DNA of 40,340 bases, taken from NCBI GenBank assembly GCA_919902495.1, contig CAKKRC010000083.1, forward strand, positions 1 through 40,340. Reading direction: 5' to 3'. The position numbers and the translations under genes are program-made. The stretch is from Nitrospiria bacterium. GTDB taxonomy: Bacteria; Nitrospirota; UBA9217. Of this stretch, positions 1 to 8,228 are shown in pieces; the stretch's first letter is position 1, and each line of letters starts with the position of its first letter. A model generated the notes under the pieces. The model was not told the origin of the DNA, did no database searches, and worked only from the letters and a program-made list of their open reading frames with translations.

Positions 1-53
1 CCTGTGACCCCAGCCTTGTAAGGGCTGTGCTCTCCCAGCTGAGCTATCCGCCC
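1..53 (-). tRNA. tRNA-Val (anticodon TAC), 3' part cut by window edge
   Basis: Read on the minus strand, the acceptor 5' strand GGGCGGA, a D-arm AGCTCAGCTGGGAGAGC and the anticodon arm CAGCC-CTTACAA-GGCTG are visible. The 7-base loop CTTACAA puts TAC at the anticodon, so it should read GTA and other Val codons. The window begins just after the anticodon arm and the start of the variable region, so the T-arm and 3' acceptor are missing. A promoter sits about 25 bases upstream. Confidence 0.93.
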
Positions 54-77
54 GATTCCCGCCGAAACGGAAATATA

Positions 78-106
78 AATATCTATTATTCGGCCTGAAA
101 AGTCAA
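78..106 (-). promoter_or_regulatory. sigma70-type promoter of the tRNA-Val gene
   Basis: On the minus strand TTGACT is followed after 17 bases by GATATT, about 25 bases before the tRNA 5' end. Spacing is ideal and the -35 is one base from consensus; the -10 is weaker. Confidence 0.55.
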
Positions 107-122
107 GGGGAATTTGCTTCGC

Positions 123-779
123 TCACAACTGCGGGACCTTCTCTAGCGGCGTCTCCGGTTTCAGTTGGCGCTGTCGTTCCAGGGCCTTGTCAGCAGCGGG
201 AATATCACCTGCGGCCCGGTACGCTTCCGCCAGATGCTGATAGGCCTCGGCAAGGAGGTCCGGCAGGTCCCGTGGGATGGTTTCCGTCGATCCCCGAAGC
301 GAAGCGATCGCGTCCTGGACCTTTCCGAGCTTCAACTGGATGACACCGAGCGTATCAAGGTAGTACGGCCGGTGATCGGGATTGAGCTCCAGGGCCGCCG
401 TGACCAGGTCCTGCGCCTTACCCAACTTCCTGTCCTGCTGGACATAGACCCAAGCCAGGTTGTTGTGAAGGTCGCCGTTCTTCGGGTCGAGGTCCAGCGC
501 TTGCCCGTACGCCTGTTCCGCTTCCTCGTATTCTTTCGACCGGAAGGCGCTGTCGCCCAGGAGGGCCCACGCCCGGAGGAGCTTCTTGTCCTGCCTGACC
601 GCGGCCCGGTACTGGTCGCGGGCAAGTTCGACCTTGCCCTGGGTGTCATAGATGCCGCCGAGACGGACATGTTCGTCCGCCGACAGGGGATCGTGCAGCA
701 CGATGATCTTCGGCAGGGAGCAGCCGGAGAGCAGCAGTGCGAGAACGAGGATAGTTTTGAGAGAGTTATTTTGTTGCAT
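123..779 (-). CDS. TPR-repeat lipoprotein
   Basis: A 218-residue protein with an N-terminal lipoprotein signal: hydrophobic ILVLALLLSGC with a lipobox ending in Cys20. The rest is tetratricopeptide repeats from about residue 34 to 210 (for example the LARDQYRAAV and AEQAYGQALDLDPKNGDLHNNLA segments show the typical TPR A/Y/L pattern). It is probably an outer- or periplasmic-membrane anchored scaffold. It lies downstream of a C39-like peptidase and two PA2779-like genes on the same strand. In PA2778-type proteins, as I recall the family, a peptidase and TPRs occur in one chain; here they seem to be separate genes. The gap to the peptidase holds a palindromic repeat, so co-transcription is uncertain. 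Confidence 0.85.
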   Translation of the reverse strand: MQQNNSLKTILVLALLLSGCSLPKIIVLHDPLSADEHVRLGGIYDTQGKVELARDQYRAAVRQDKKLLRAWALLGDSAFRSKEYEEAEQAYGQALDLDPKNGDLHNNLAWVYVQQDRKLGKAQDLVTAALELNPDHRPYYLDTLGVIQLKLGKVQDAIASLRGSTETIPRDLPDLLAEAYQHLAEAYRAAGDIPAADKALERQRQLKPETPLEKVPQL

Positions 780-805
780 TATTCTTATCGATTACCCTTG
801 GCTAT

Positions 806-900
806 GAAGGCTGGGAAGGTAGGAAGTTCAGAAGGTAAGAAGGGAAGCGCTATTGACTCGCCGCCGGTCCTCCTACCATCCTACTTTTTACGTTCTTACC
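806..900. repeat. Intergenic imperfect palindrome of short repeated words
   Basis: The left half repeats words such as GAAGGTAAGAAG and GGAAGGTAGGAAG. The right half carries their complements (CCTACCATCCTAC, GTTCTTACC). It sits between the TPR lipoprotein and the peptidase gene and has no coding potential I trust. Similar designs with different words occur at 13095, 18458, 29833, 32011 and 37785. Confidence 0.6.
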
Positions 901-901
901 C

Positions 902-1501
902 TCAGGGTGTGATCACGATCATCCACTTCCCTGCCCGCGCCCACTTCTTCTCAAAATCCTCGTATAGCATTGTCTTGCTCGGTGTTCCGCCGTCGTGCAT
1001 GATGAACAGGCCGTTCCCGTCATCGAAGCCGATGACCGTCACGAAGTGCGGCTGACGGTAGAACCAGAAGCCGAGGTCCAGGAGGCAGATGACCGGGCTG
1101 TTGCTCCTTACGGCGGTCTTCAGGGCAGCGGCGGTCCCGGCAGATGACGAGGTCTTGAATCCTTCATCCTTCGCATAACGCTCCAGGTCCATGGGCAGGG
1201 TCCCCCGGAGCTTGGGCAGGTAGACATTCGCCGTAATCCGTTCCAGGTCGGCCGCCTTGCCATGGAACGAAAGGACGCTCGCGAGCGCTGCGGGACCGCA
1301 GTCATATTCCGTCTGCTTTACGAAGGGAACGCCTTCAATGTAATGCCCCCGTCCTTCCAGGCCGGACCTGACGGCATCGAAGCTTGCTGCTCCGCATCCC
1401 GACAGTGCCAAATTGAGCACTGCGAGGGCTCCCAGTAAAAAAAGGCCGTGAACAGTCATGACGCTGTCCACGGCCTTGTTCCGATTGAACTGAGGGATCA
1501 T
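902..1501 (-). CDS. PA2778/C39-like cysteine peptidase lipoprotein
   Basis: A 199-residue protein with an N-terminal hydrophobic segment and lipobox LALSGC (Cys36), so probably a lipoprotein. The catalytic domain is papain-like, of the peptidase C39 type. YDCGPAAL carries the nucleophilic Cys, PHFVTVIGFD the His, and the following MHDGG the third catalytic residue. C39-type domains commonly process double-Gly leader peptides or act as related peptidases; the substrate here is unknown. The start codon overlaps the stop of the upstream PA2779-like gene by 4 bases (ATGA), implying translational coupling. I infer the PA2778 family because of this PA2779-like neighbour. Confidence 0.82.
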   Translation of the reverse strand: MIPQFNRNKAVDSVMTVHGLFLLGALAVLNLALSGCGAASFDAVRSGLEGRGHYIEGVPFVKQTEYDCGPAALASVLSFHGKAADLERITANVYLPKLRGTLPMDLERYAKDEGFKTSSSAGTAAALKTAVRSNSPVICLLDLGFWFYRQPHFVTVIGFDDGNGLFIMHDGGTPSKTMLYEDFEKKWARAGKWMIVITP

Positions 1502-1929
1502 GTTTTCTTGATCACGATCCTGCCTTCCAGGAGATAGATGATCAGGACGACCAGCAGCGCGATGATCACGAGGCCGAGAACCAGTCCCAGAACGCTATCG
1601 CCGCCCGCCTGGAGGGAGTCCATGCTCGCGGCGAGCTGGTGGACCTGCTCGTCGGAGAGCTTGTCGATGCGGGCAGCGGTCTCGTCGGGGGTGAGACCGT
1701 AGTCCATGAGCCGCTGCCGCAGCTCTTTGGTCTCGAGGGTCTTCTGGATCTTTGCGATGTCCGCGGCGCGGTCCGGTGAAGGCGCGCTCTGATCCGCGTA
1801 GGGTGCTGCGGACGGGGCCGGCAGGAGCATGGCCTCCGCAGGACCCGCGAGTGTCGAGATGGCAAGAAGCGCGGCGATCAGGTAGCTGGCAAGGGGCCGG
1901 GCATAAAATGCAGTGAGCATGTGCTTCAT
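1498..1929 (-). CDS. PA2779-family protein, copy 1
   Basis: A 143-residue small exported membrane protein: N-terminal signal-like segment (YLIAALLAISTLAGPAEA), a conserved central module LMDYGLTPDETAARIDKLSDEQVHQLAASMDSLQAGGD, and a C-terminal hydrophobic helix (VLGLVLGLVIIALLVVLIIYLL). The central module is shared almost word for word with the next gene upstream (GLTPEETTARLNRLSDEQ...), so the two are tandem paralogs. The architecture matches what I recall of the PA2779 family (DUF6627), whose biochemical function is unknown. The gene overlaps the C39-like peptidase start by 4 bases. The peptidase may act on this protein, but that is inference. Confidence 0.8.
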   Translation of the reverse strand: MKHMLTAFYARPLASYLIAALLAISTLAGPAEAMLLPAPSAAPYADQSAPSPDRAADIAKIQKTLETKELRQRLMDYGLTPDETAARIDKLSDEQVHQLAASMDSLQAGGDSVLGLVLGLVIIALLVVLIIYLLEGRIVIKKT

Positions 1930-1967
1930 GGCAAAACCTCCTCTTCCGGGATGTGGCTGGTCGAGAG

Positions 1968-2351
1968 CTAGCGCCTCATGATGACGTGGTGGCCGGTCAG
2001 TTCGAGTACCGCGATGACGATGATCACGATCAGGAGAATGACGATCACGTCGCCGAGCACATCGCCGCCGGCCTGGACAGCGTCCATGTTCGCGGCAAGC
2101 CGGTGGACCTGTTCGTCCGAAAGCCTGTTCAACCGCGCCGTGGTCTCTTCCGGGGTGAGGCCGAAATCCAGCAGTCGCTGTTTGATCACTGAGGACTCAA
2201 GCGCGGACTGCACCTTCGTCTGGTCGGTGGAACGTGTCACAGCCTGTCCCGCGGGAATGAGCATGGCCCATCCCGGTGCGGGAAGGGCGAGCGCGAATAC
2301 GGCGATAATGAGATACAGCGAAAGGATCTTGATGAATGGCTTGTTAAGCAT
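1968..2351 (-). CDS. PA2779-family protein, copy 2
   Basis: A 127-residue paralog of the next gene downstream. It has an N-terminal signal segment (LYLIIAVFALALPAPGWA), the central LTPEETTARLNRLSDEQVHRLA module, a QAGGDV turn and a C-terminal hydrophobic helix (VIVILLIVIIVIAVLEL) followed by a short basic end. It begins with an AGGAGG-type SD on the minus strand (AAAAGGAGGTCTTTTC ATG). It is first in the PA2779-PA2779-peptidase cluster and lies just after frr, with only about 23 bases between them, so read-through from the rpsB operon is possible. Function unknown. Confidence 0.8.
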   Translation of the reverse strand: MLNKPFIKILSLYLIIAVFALALPAPGWAMLIPAGQAVTRSTDQTKVQSALESSVIKQRLLDFGLTPEETTARLNRLSDEQVHRLAANMDAVQAGGDVLGDVIVILLIVIIVIAVLELTGHHVIMRR

Positions 2352-2374
2352 GAAAAGACCTCCTTTTCTGCTTC

Positions 2375-2938
2375 TTACACGGTCATGATCTCTTTTTCCT
2401 TGTGGTCAAGGAACTCGTCGATCTTCTTGATATGGTTGTCGGTGAGCTTCTGGATATCATCCTGCAGCTTCTTCGTGGCGTCCTCGGAGATGTGGGCGTC
2501 CTTGTCCTTGCCCTTTTTCTTGATATCGTCGTTGATGTCCCGTCGGATGTTGCGAATGGCCACGCGGCAGTCCTCGGCGAGCTTTTTGGCGTGTTTCACG
2601 ATCTGGTGCCGCCGCTCCTCGGTGAGGGGGGGGATGGACAGCCGGATGACCTTGCCGTCATTCCCGGGGTTGAGACCGACGTCCGACTTGAGGATGGCCT
2701 TCTCGATCTCGCCCAGCATCTTGGGCTCCCAGGGCTGTATGGTGATGGTCTTGGGATCGGGCACGGCGAGGTTTGCCACCTGGTTCAGGTGGGTCGGCGT
2801 TCCGTAGTAGTCCACCATGATGCCGTCGAGGATGCCGAGAGACGCCCGGCCGGTCCTGATGGCGGCGAACTCACGCTTCAGGGTCTCGTGGGCCTTGTTC
2901 ATTTTCTCGTCCGCTTTCCTGACAAGCTCGTTCATCAT
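2375..2938 (-). CDS. frr: Ribosome recycling factor
   Basis: A 187-residue protein, the usual length for RRF. It releases the ribosome from mRNA together with EF-G after termination. Hallmarks include the [21 protein letters not shown] helix, [27 protein letters not shown] and [19 protein letters not shown]. An upstream in-frame extension is open but the true start is the ATG at 2936-2938 (or the second ATG at 2935), preceded by a GGGAGGT SD. It is the last gene of rpsB-tsf-pyrH-frr, 7 bases after pyrH, a very conserved bacterial order. Confidence 0.96.
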   Translation of the reverse strand: MMNELVRKADEKMNKAHETLKREFAAIRTGRASLGILDGIMVDYYGTPTHLNQVANLAVPDPKTITIQPWEPKMLGEIEKAILKSDVGLNPGNDGKVIRLSIPPLTEERRHQIVKHAKKLAEDCRVAIRNIRRDINDDIKKKGKDKDAHISEDATKKLQDDIQKLTDNHIKKIDEFLDHKEKEIMTV

Positions 2939-2945
2939 AGCACCG

Positions 2946-3728
<783 letters not shown>

Positions 3729-3757
3729 TCACGATCGCTGAACGGTGAGCGATTCTA

Positions 3758-4627
3758 TCATTTTTGGAGCTGGGCTGCAACCTCTTCGGCAAAGTCCGCC
3801 TTTTTCTTTTCGATGCCTTCGCCGAGCTGGAGCCGGACGAACCGCTTGACCGCCGCGGCCTTCAGGAGGTTCTTGACCTTCTGCTTGCCGTCCGGGTCCT
3901 TGATGAAGATCTGCTCCAGGAGGCAGGCGTCGCCGTAGAACTTCTCCATCTTGCCGTCGACGATCTTGCCGATGATGTTGTCCGGCTTTCCCGACTCCTT
4001 GGCCTGTGCCTCGCAGATCGCGCGCTCCCGGGCGACCGCGTCCGCGGCGACCGTCTCGCGGGAGAGGTAGAGCGGGTTGGCAGCTGCTACGTGCATGGCG
4101 ATGTCCTTGCCCAGCTGCTCGTCGCCGCCGATATACTCGACCATAACGCCGATCTTGCTGCCGTGGAGGTAGATGGCAAGGTTGTCGGCCGTCTGGAACC
4201 GCTCGAAGCGGCGGACTGAGATGTTCTCGCCGATCTTCTGGACCAGCGCATTGCGTTTTGCCTCGACGTTATCTCCGTCCAGGGTCAGCTGCGAGAGGGC
4301 CGCCACGTCAGCGGGCGCCTTCTCCGCGACGAGCCGGGCCAGTCCCTTCGCGAACTTCTGGAATTCGTCATTCTTTGCCACGAAGTCGGTCTCGCTGTTC
4401 ACCTCGATCAAGACACCGACCTTGCCTTCACTGAACGAGGCGATCATGCCTTCCGATGCCACGCGGGACGCCTTTTTCGCGGCCGCCGAAAGACCCTTCT
4501 TTCGCAAGAGGTCGACGGCCTTCTCGATGTCGCCGGCCGCTTCTTCCAGGGCCTTCTTCGCCTCCATCATGCCCACGCCGGTCTTATCGCGCAGTTCCTT
4601 TACCGCAGATGCTGAGATTGCTGCCAT
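3758..4627 (-). CDS. tsf: Elongation factor Ts
   Basis: A 289-residue EF-Ts, the guanine-nucleotide exchange factor for EF-Tu. The N-terminal UBA-like domain VKELRDKTGVGMMEAKKALEEA is diagnostic, followed by SEGMIASF, the core motif VEVNSETDFVAKN (here LIEVNSETDFVAKNDEF) and MHVAAANP. It is second in the rpsB-tsf-pyrH-frr operon. A strong GC hairpin lies in the 101-base gap after rpsB and may tune the rpsB:tsf ratio. Confidence 0.97.
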   Translation of the reverse strand: MAAISASAVKELRDKTGVGMMEAKKALEEAAGDIEKAVDLLRKKGLSAAAKKASRVASEGMIASFSEGKVGVLIEVNSETDFVAKNDEFQKFAKGLARLVAEKAPADVAALSQLTLDGDNVEAKRNALVQKIGENISVRRFERFQTADNLAIYLHGSKIGVMVEYIGGDEQLGKDIAMHVAAANPLYLSRETVAADAVARERAICEAQAKESGKPDNIIGKIVDGKMEKFYGDACLLEQIFIKDPDGKQKVKNLLKAAAVKRFVRLQLGEGIEKKKADFAEEVAAQLQK

Positions 4628-4687
4628 GGTAGGTAGATCCCCTTCCTTAACTATGTTTAAGTACGAATGATTGCCGGACTGAATTGA

Positions 4688-4712
4688 CCGCCCCCTCCGG
4701 ACGAGGGGGCGG
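4688..4712 (-). terminator. Strong hairpin between rpsB and tsf (attenuator-like)
   Basis: A perfect 10-bp stem (CCGCCCCCTC with GAGGGGGCGG) and a 5-base loop, positioned just after the rpsB stop. There is no T-run after it on the minus strand, so it is more likely a partial terminator or a processing or stability element than a full intrinsic terminator. Confidence 0.55.
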
Positions 4713-4728
4713 ATGGTATGAGTTGGTC

Positions 4729-5517
4729 CTATTCTTCGTCAGCGACGACGTCAGCCGCTGCTACCGGCACTTCGCCCGGAGCAGCAGCGCCCGCGGCCTT
4801 TGCCGCCTCCATCGCCTCGCCCGCCTCCTTGGCGATGGCCTGCCTGCCTTCGAGGACGGCATCGGCGACCTTGGAAGCCATCAAGCGGATGGCGCGAATG
4901 GCATCGTCATTTCCCGGAATGACGTAATCGATGTTGTCGGGATCGCAGTTCGTGTCCACAACGGCCACCACGGGGATGCCGAGCCGGTTCGCTTCCTGCA
5001 CGGCGATCTGCTCGTTGCGCGGATCGATGACGAACAGGAGCGACGGAAGGCCAGGCATGGTCTTGATGCCGCACAGGATCTTCTCGAGCTTCATGCGCTC
5101 CTTCTCGAGGCGTGCGACCTCTTTTTTAGTGAGCTTGTCGTAGGTGCCGTCCTCTTTCATCTTCTCGATCTTCTTGAGCCGGTCGATGCTCTTCTTGATG
5201 GTGGCGAAGTTGGTGAGCATGCCTCCGAGCCAGCGGCTCGAGATGTAATACATGCCGCACCGCTTTGCCTCTTCGGTGATGGCGTCCTGCGCCTGCTTCT
5301 TGGTGCCGACGAACAGGATGTCCTTGCCCTGGCTGGAGGATGTGCGGACGAAATCGTATGCTTCCTTGAACAGCTTGAGCGTCTTCTGGAGGTCGATGAT
5401 GTAGATACCGTTCCGCTCTCCGAAGATGTACTTCTTCATCTTGGGGTTCCAGCGCTTGGCCTGATGGCCGAAGTGAACCCCCGCTTCCAGCAACTCCTTC
5501 ATCGTGATCGTGGACAT
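4729..5517 (-). CDS. rpsB: 30S ribosomal protein S2
   Basis: A 262-residue S2 protein. It starts [19 protein letters not shown] and has the typical [60 protein letters not shown] and [31 protein letters not shown] blocks. The C-terminus ends in an Ala/acidic tail. The ATG is preceded by AGAAGGAGGACATC, an excellent SD. It is first gene of the rpsB-tsf-pyrH-frr operon, with a roughly 195-base leader. Confidence 0.97.
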   Translation of the reverse strand: MSTITMKELLEAGVHFGHQAKRWNPKMKKYIFGERNGIYIIDLQKTLKLFKEAYDFVRTSSSQGKDILFVGTKKQAQDAITEEAKRCGMYYISSRWLGGMLTNFATIKKSIDRLKKIEKMKEDGTYDKLTKKEVARLEKERMKLEKILCGIKTMPGLPSLLFVIDPRNEQIAVQEANRLGIPVVAVVDTNCDPDNIDYVIPGNDDAIRAIRLMASKVADAVLEGRQAIAKEAGEAMEAAKAAGAAAPGEVPVAAADVVADEE

Positions 5518-5714
5518 GATGTCCTCCTTCTGGTTTTCCCTCCGCGCCGATCATCCCCTCAGCGGACCCCGATCAACTAAGCCCCCTCTCCCTTTTTCCC
5601 TCTCCCTCAAGGGGAGAGGGGCAGGGGTGAGGGGCTATAGTATATGGGGCAACCCCGCAGTGAGTCCCGGACGCGTGTGGATTTTGAGATTGCCTTCTCT
5701 AAACTAAAAAGGCG
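5518..5714 (-). promoter_or_regulatory. Long structured leader of rpsB
   Basis: From the inferred start near 5714 to the rpsB ATG there are about 195 untranslated bases. These contain a strong C/G-rich hairpin (about 5581-5635) and end in a good SD. In proteobacteria S2 is known to repress its own operon through its leader; whether this leader works that way is inference. Confidence 0.4.
5581..5635. repeat. C/G-tract palindromic element in the rpsB leader
   Basis: Runs of CCCCTCTCCC on one side pair with GGGGAGAGGGG and GGGGTGAGGGG on the other. A related C/G-tract palindrome lies at 21061-21100. It looks like a small dispersed repeat that is embedded in the rpsB 5' leader. Confidence 0.5.
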
Positions 5715-5720
5715 ACCCTT

Positions 5721-5749
5721 AAAATACCATAGTCACCCCGGCTGTTCAA
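5721..5749 (-). promoter_or_regulatory. sigma70-type promoter of the rpsB-tsf-pyrH-frr operon
   Basis: On the minus strand TTGAAC is followed after exactly 17 bases by TATTTT. It is the best promoter in the 527-base gap between rpsB and rplM on this strand. Confidence 0.6.
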
Positions 5750-5979
5750 GGGAAAAATGCTGAAATTCATAAAAAACAGGGCAAGGAGACATGATTGCGG
5801 CCATGGCGTCGTATCCAATGATGACCGGCCCTGACGACCAAAAAACACAATGGGAACGACAGGGTGAAAAGGTATCAACAAGGGCCTCCCTACTCTAACA
5901 AGCTAAAAACGTTGGTTTTTTATGAGAACGGGATCGAGGTCTCTTCACGGTATTTTTTCCGGCACAACTATAAAAACGC

Positions 5980-6008
5980 TTGACAAATATCATCAACTTG
6001 TTTATATT
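5980..6008 (+). promoter_or_regulatory. sigma70-type promoter of rplM-rpsI
   Basis: A perfect TTGACA, a 17-base spacer and TATATT lie 37 bases before the rplM ATG. Together with the minus-strand promoter at 5721 this accounts for the rpsB/rplM intergenic region. The rest of that gap (about 5750-5979) shows no gene or strong structure. Confidence 0.8.
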
Positions 6009-6044
6009 CACATTTCTCAAAATCGTTTACAGAAGGCGGGAATT

Positions 6045-6473
6045 ATGGCTACGGTTTCGGCAAAAGCAGAGGATGTGAAGAGAAGCTGGTTCGTCGTGGA
6101 TGCCAACGGCAAGACCCTTGGCAGGCTCGCGAGCCGGGTGGCGTCGGTGCTGAAGGGCAAGACCAAGCCCATCTACACCACCCACGTGGATACGGGTGAC
6201 TTCGTGATCATCGTGAACGCGGACAAGATACACCTCACCGGGAAAAAGCTTGATCAGAAGACCTATTACAGTCATTCGGGCTATCCCGGCGGTCTCAAGT
6301 CCGTCACCGCGGGCAAGCTGATGAAGACCAAGCCGGAACGGGTAATCAAGATGGCGGTAGAGGGCATGCTCCCCAAGACCAGGCTCGGCAAGCAGATGCT
6401 TTCCAAGCTCAAGGTCTACGCGGGGGAAAAGCACCCCCATGCAGCACAGCAGCCGGCGGAGATGAAGTTCTAA
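6045..6473 (+). CDS. rplM: 50S ribosomal protein L13
   Basis: A 142-residue L13. The true start is the ATG at 6045, giving [20 protein letters not shown]. It follows AAGGCGGG by a few bases and matches the family length, while upstream codons would read through the promoter. Diagnostic blocks: [46 protein letters not shown] and [21 protein letters not shown]. It is co-transcribed with rpsI, the usual arrangement. Confidence 0.97.
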   Translation: MATVSAKAEDVKRSWFVVDANGKTLGRLASRVASVLKGKTKPIYTTHVDTGDFVIIVNADKIHLTGKKLDQKTYYSHSGYPGGLKSVTAGKLMKTKPERVIKMAVEGMLPKTRLGKQMLSKLKVYAGEKHPHAAQQPAEMKF

Positions 6474-6531
6474 TAATTAATCGCAGTTCAATGCGTGGGC
6501 TCCGGGCCCATGGCATACGGAGGATCAAGGA

Positions 6532-6933
6532 ATGTCAGCAGCAGCGGTTTCACGGTTCTATGCGACCGGCAAACGGAAGAATTCCATCGCACGGGTGTGG
6601 ATGATGCCCGGCAGCGGGAAGATCACCATCAATGATCGAACGTCGGACCAGTACTTCGGCCGGGACGTGCTCAAGATGATCATCCGCCAGCCCTTTGAAG
6701 TGACGGGCACGGTGGACAAGTTCGACGTCCTCGCCACGGTGGTCGGCGGCGGGTCCTCGGGCCAGGCTGGCGCGATCCGGCACGGCATTTCCAAGGCGCT
6801 GCTTGAGGTGGACACGGAAGCGAAGGGCAAGCTGCGCAAGGAAGGGCTTCTCACCCGCGATCCCCGAAAGAAGGAACGCAAGAAGTACGGGCAGAAGGGC
6901 GCCCGCGCCCGCTTCCAGTTCTCCAAGAGATAA
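6532..6933 (+). CDS. rpsI: 30S ribosomal protein S9
   Basis: A 133-residue S9. It has [47 protein letters not shown], and the C-terminal [27 protein letters not shown], whose last Lys-Arg contacts P-site tRNA. It starts after a GGAGGATCAAGG SD, 58 bases downstream of rplM. An intrinsic terminator at 7031 follows. Confidence 0.97.
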   Translation: MSAAAVSRFYATGKRKNSIARVWMMPGSGKITINDRTSDQYFGRDVLKMIIRQPFEVTGTVDKFDVLATVVGGGSSGQAGAIRHGISKALLEVDTEAKGKLRKEGLLTRDPRKKERKKYGQKGARARFQFSKR

Positions 6934-7030
6934 TACGGGCGGTTTTGGGGGCCAGCGCGCTTCCCGAGACCGGCATCCGGAAAGGGCAAGCGAACACGTT
7001 GATGACGTGCACCCCATGAAGAACGATCGA

Positions 7031-7058
7031 GGGAAGGTGAAGATGCCTTCCCTTTTTT
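7031..7058 (+). terminator. Intrinsic terminator after rpsI
   Basis: A 7-bp stem GGGAAGG/CCTTCCC with an 8-base loop is followed by six T residues. It ends only 8 bases before the argC start, so argC must be read through it or started by a very close signal. Confidence 0.75.
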
Positions 7059-7065
7059 ATTAACC

Positions 7066-8118
7066 ATGAAGAACGGCGAATTGAAAATAGCCATTGTCGG
7101 CTCCAGCGGGTACACGGGCGGAGAGCTCTACCGCATCCTGCTGCACCATCCCGGCGTTACGGTCACGGCCGTGACCTCCGAGAGGTCCGCGGGTAAGCCG
7201 CTCACCGACATCTTTCCCCACCTTCTCGGACTGACGGACCTTGTCTGCGAGCCCCTCGATCCCAAGGCTATCGCGAAGAAAGCGGACTTCGTTTTTCTGG
7301 CGCTACCCCACGTGACTGCGCAGACAGCGGCATACCGATTCCACGAACTGGGCGTCAAGGTGGTCGATCTCTCCGCGGACTACCGGCTGGCCGACGCGGC
7401 CGTATACGAGAAGTGGTACGAGCACGGCCACCAGCACCCGGACCTTCTGAAGAGCGCAGTATATGGGCTTCCAGAGCTTCACCGCGAGAAGATCCGGAAG
7501 GCATCGCTCACGGCGAACCCGGGATGCTACCCTACGAGCGCCATTCTCGGCCTGGCGCCGGCCGTCGCGAAGAAGCTGATCGACTCCTCGACCATCGTGA
7601 TCGATTCAAAATCCGGCGTGTCAGGCGCGGGCAGAAGCGTCTCCCTTGCCCATCATTATCCCGAGGTGAACGAGGGGTTCATGGCGTACAAGGTGGGGAC
7701 CCATCGTCACACGCCGGAGATCGAGCAGGAGATCTCGCTGATCGCGGGAGTCGTTGTGACGCTTTCGTTCACGCCGCACCTCGTTCCCATGAACCGGGGC
7801 ATTCTTTCGACGATCTACGGGAAACTTGCGTCACCGATCGACACAGAGCGGCTGCACGCCGCCTATCACGCGTTCTATGAGAACGAGCCGTTCGTCCGCG
7901 TTCTTCCGCCCGGGCAGTTCCCGAATGTCCGGAACGTGCGGGGCTCGAATTTCTGCGACATCGGTGTGCATGCCGACGGCCGGACGGGCCGCGCCGTTAT
8001 TGTGACCGCGATCGACAACCTGGTGAAAGGCGCCTCCGGCCAGGCGGTCCAGAACATGAACCTTATGATGGGCTTCGCGGAGACGGCAGGACTCAAATTC
8101 GCGGGACTGTTCCCGTAA
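7066..8118 (+). CDS. argC: N-acetyl-gamma-glutamyl-phosphate reductase
   Basis: A 350-residue ArgC, which reduces N-acetylglutamyl-phosphate to the semialdehyde with NADPH in arginine synthesis. The Rossmann motif [19 protein letters not shown] is at residues 7-25. The catalytic Cys154 is in NPGCYPTSA, and SGVSGAGR and [10 protein letters not shown] follow as expected. The ATG has no visible SD, because a terminator T-run abuts it. It is followed by argJ about 110 bases downstream, an arginine gene pair. Confidence 0.96.
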   Translation: MKNGELKIAIVGSSGYTGGELYRILLHHPGVTVTAVTSERSAGKPLTDIFPHLLGLTDLVCEPLDPKAIAKKADFVFLALPHVTAQTAAYRFHELGVKVVDLSADYRLADAAVYEKWYEHGHQHPDLLKSAVYGLPELHREKIRKASLTANPGCYPTSAILGLAPAVAKKLIDSSTIVIDSKSGVSGAGRSVSLAHHYPEVNEGFMAYKVGTHRHTPEIEQEISLIAGVVVTLSFTPHLVPMNRGILSTIYGKLASPIDTERLHAAYHAFYENEPFVRVLPPGQFPNVRNVRGSNFCDIGVHADGRTGRAVIVTAIDNLVKGASGQAVQNMNLMMGFAETAGLKFAGLFP

Positions 8119-8228
8119 TGCGCAAGCACCGGAGGATCGGTGCACCGGAGCACCAGGGAAAGCAGAGGAGCGCGTCCCTGCCGGTACCCGGTCCAACAAC
8201 CACTTTATAGAGAAGCAGGAGTAGAATA

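Noticed and set aside
165-1055. 296-codon plus-strand ORF over the TPR lipoprotein and part of the peptidase
   Set aside because: It is a shadow; the minus-strand genes have lipoboxes, TPRs and catalytic motifs, and this frame crosses two genes and a repeat.
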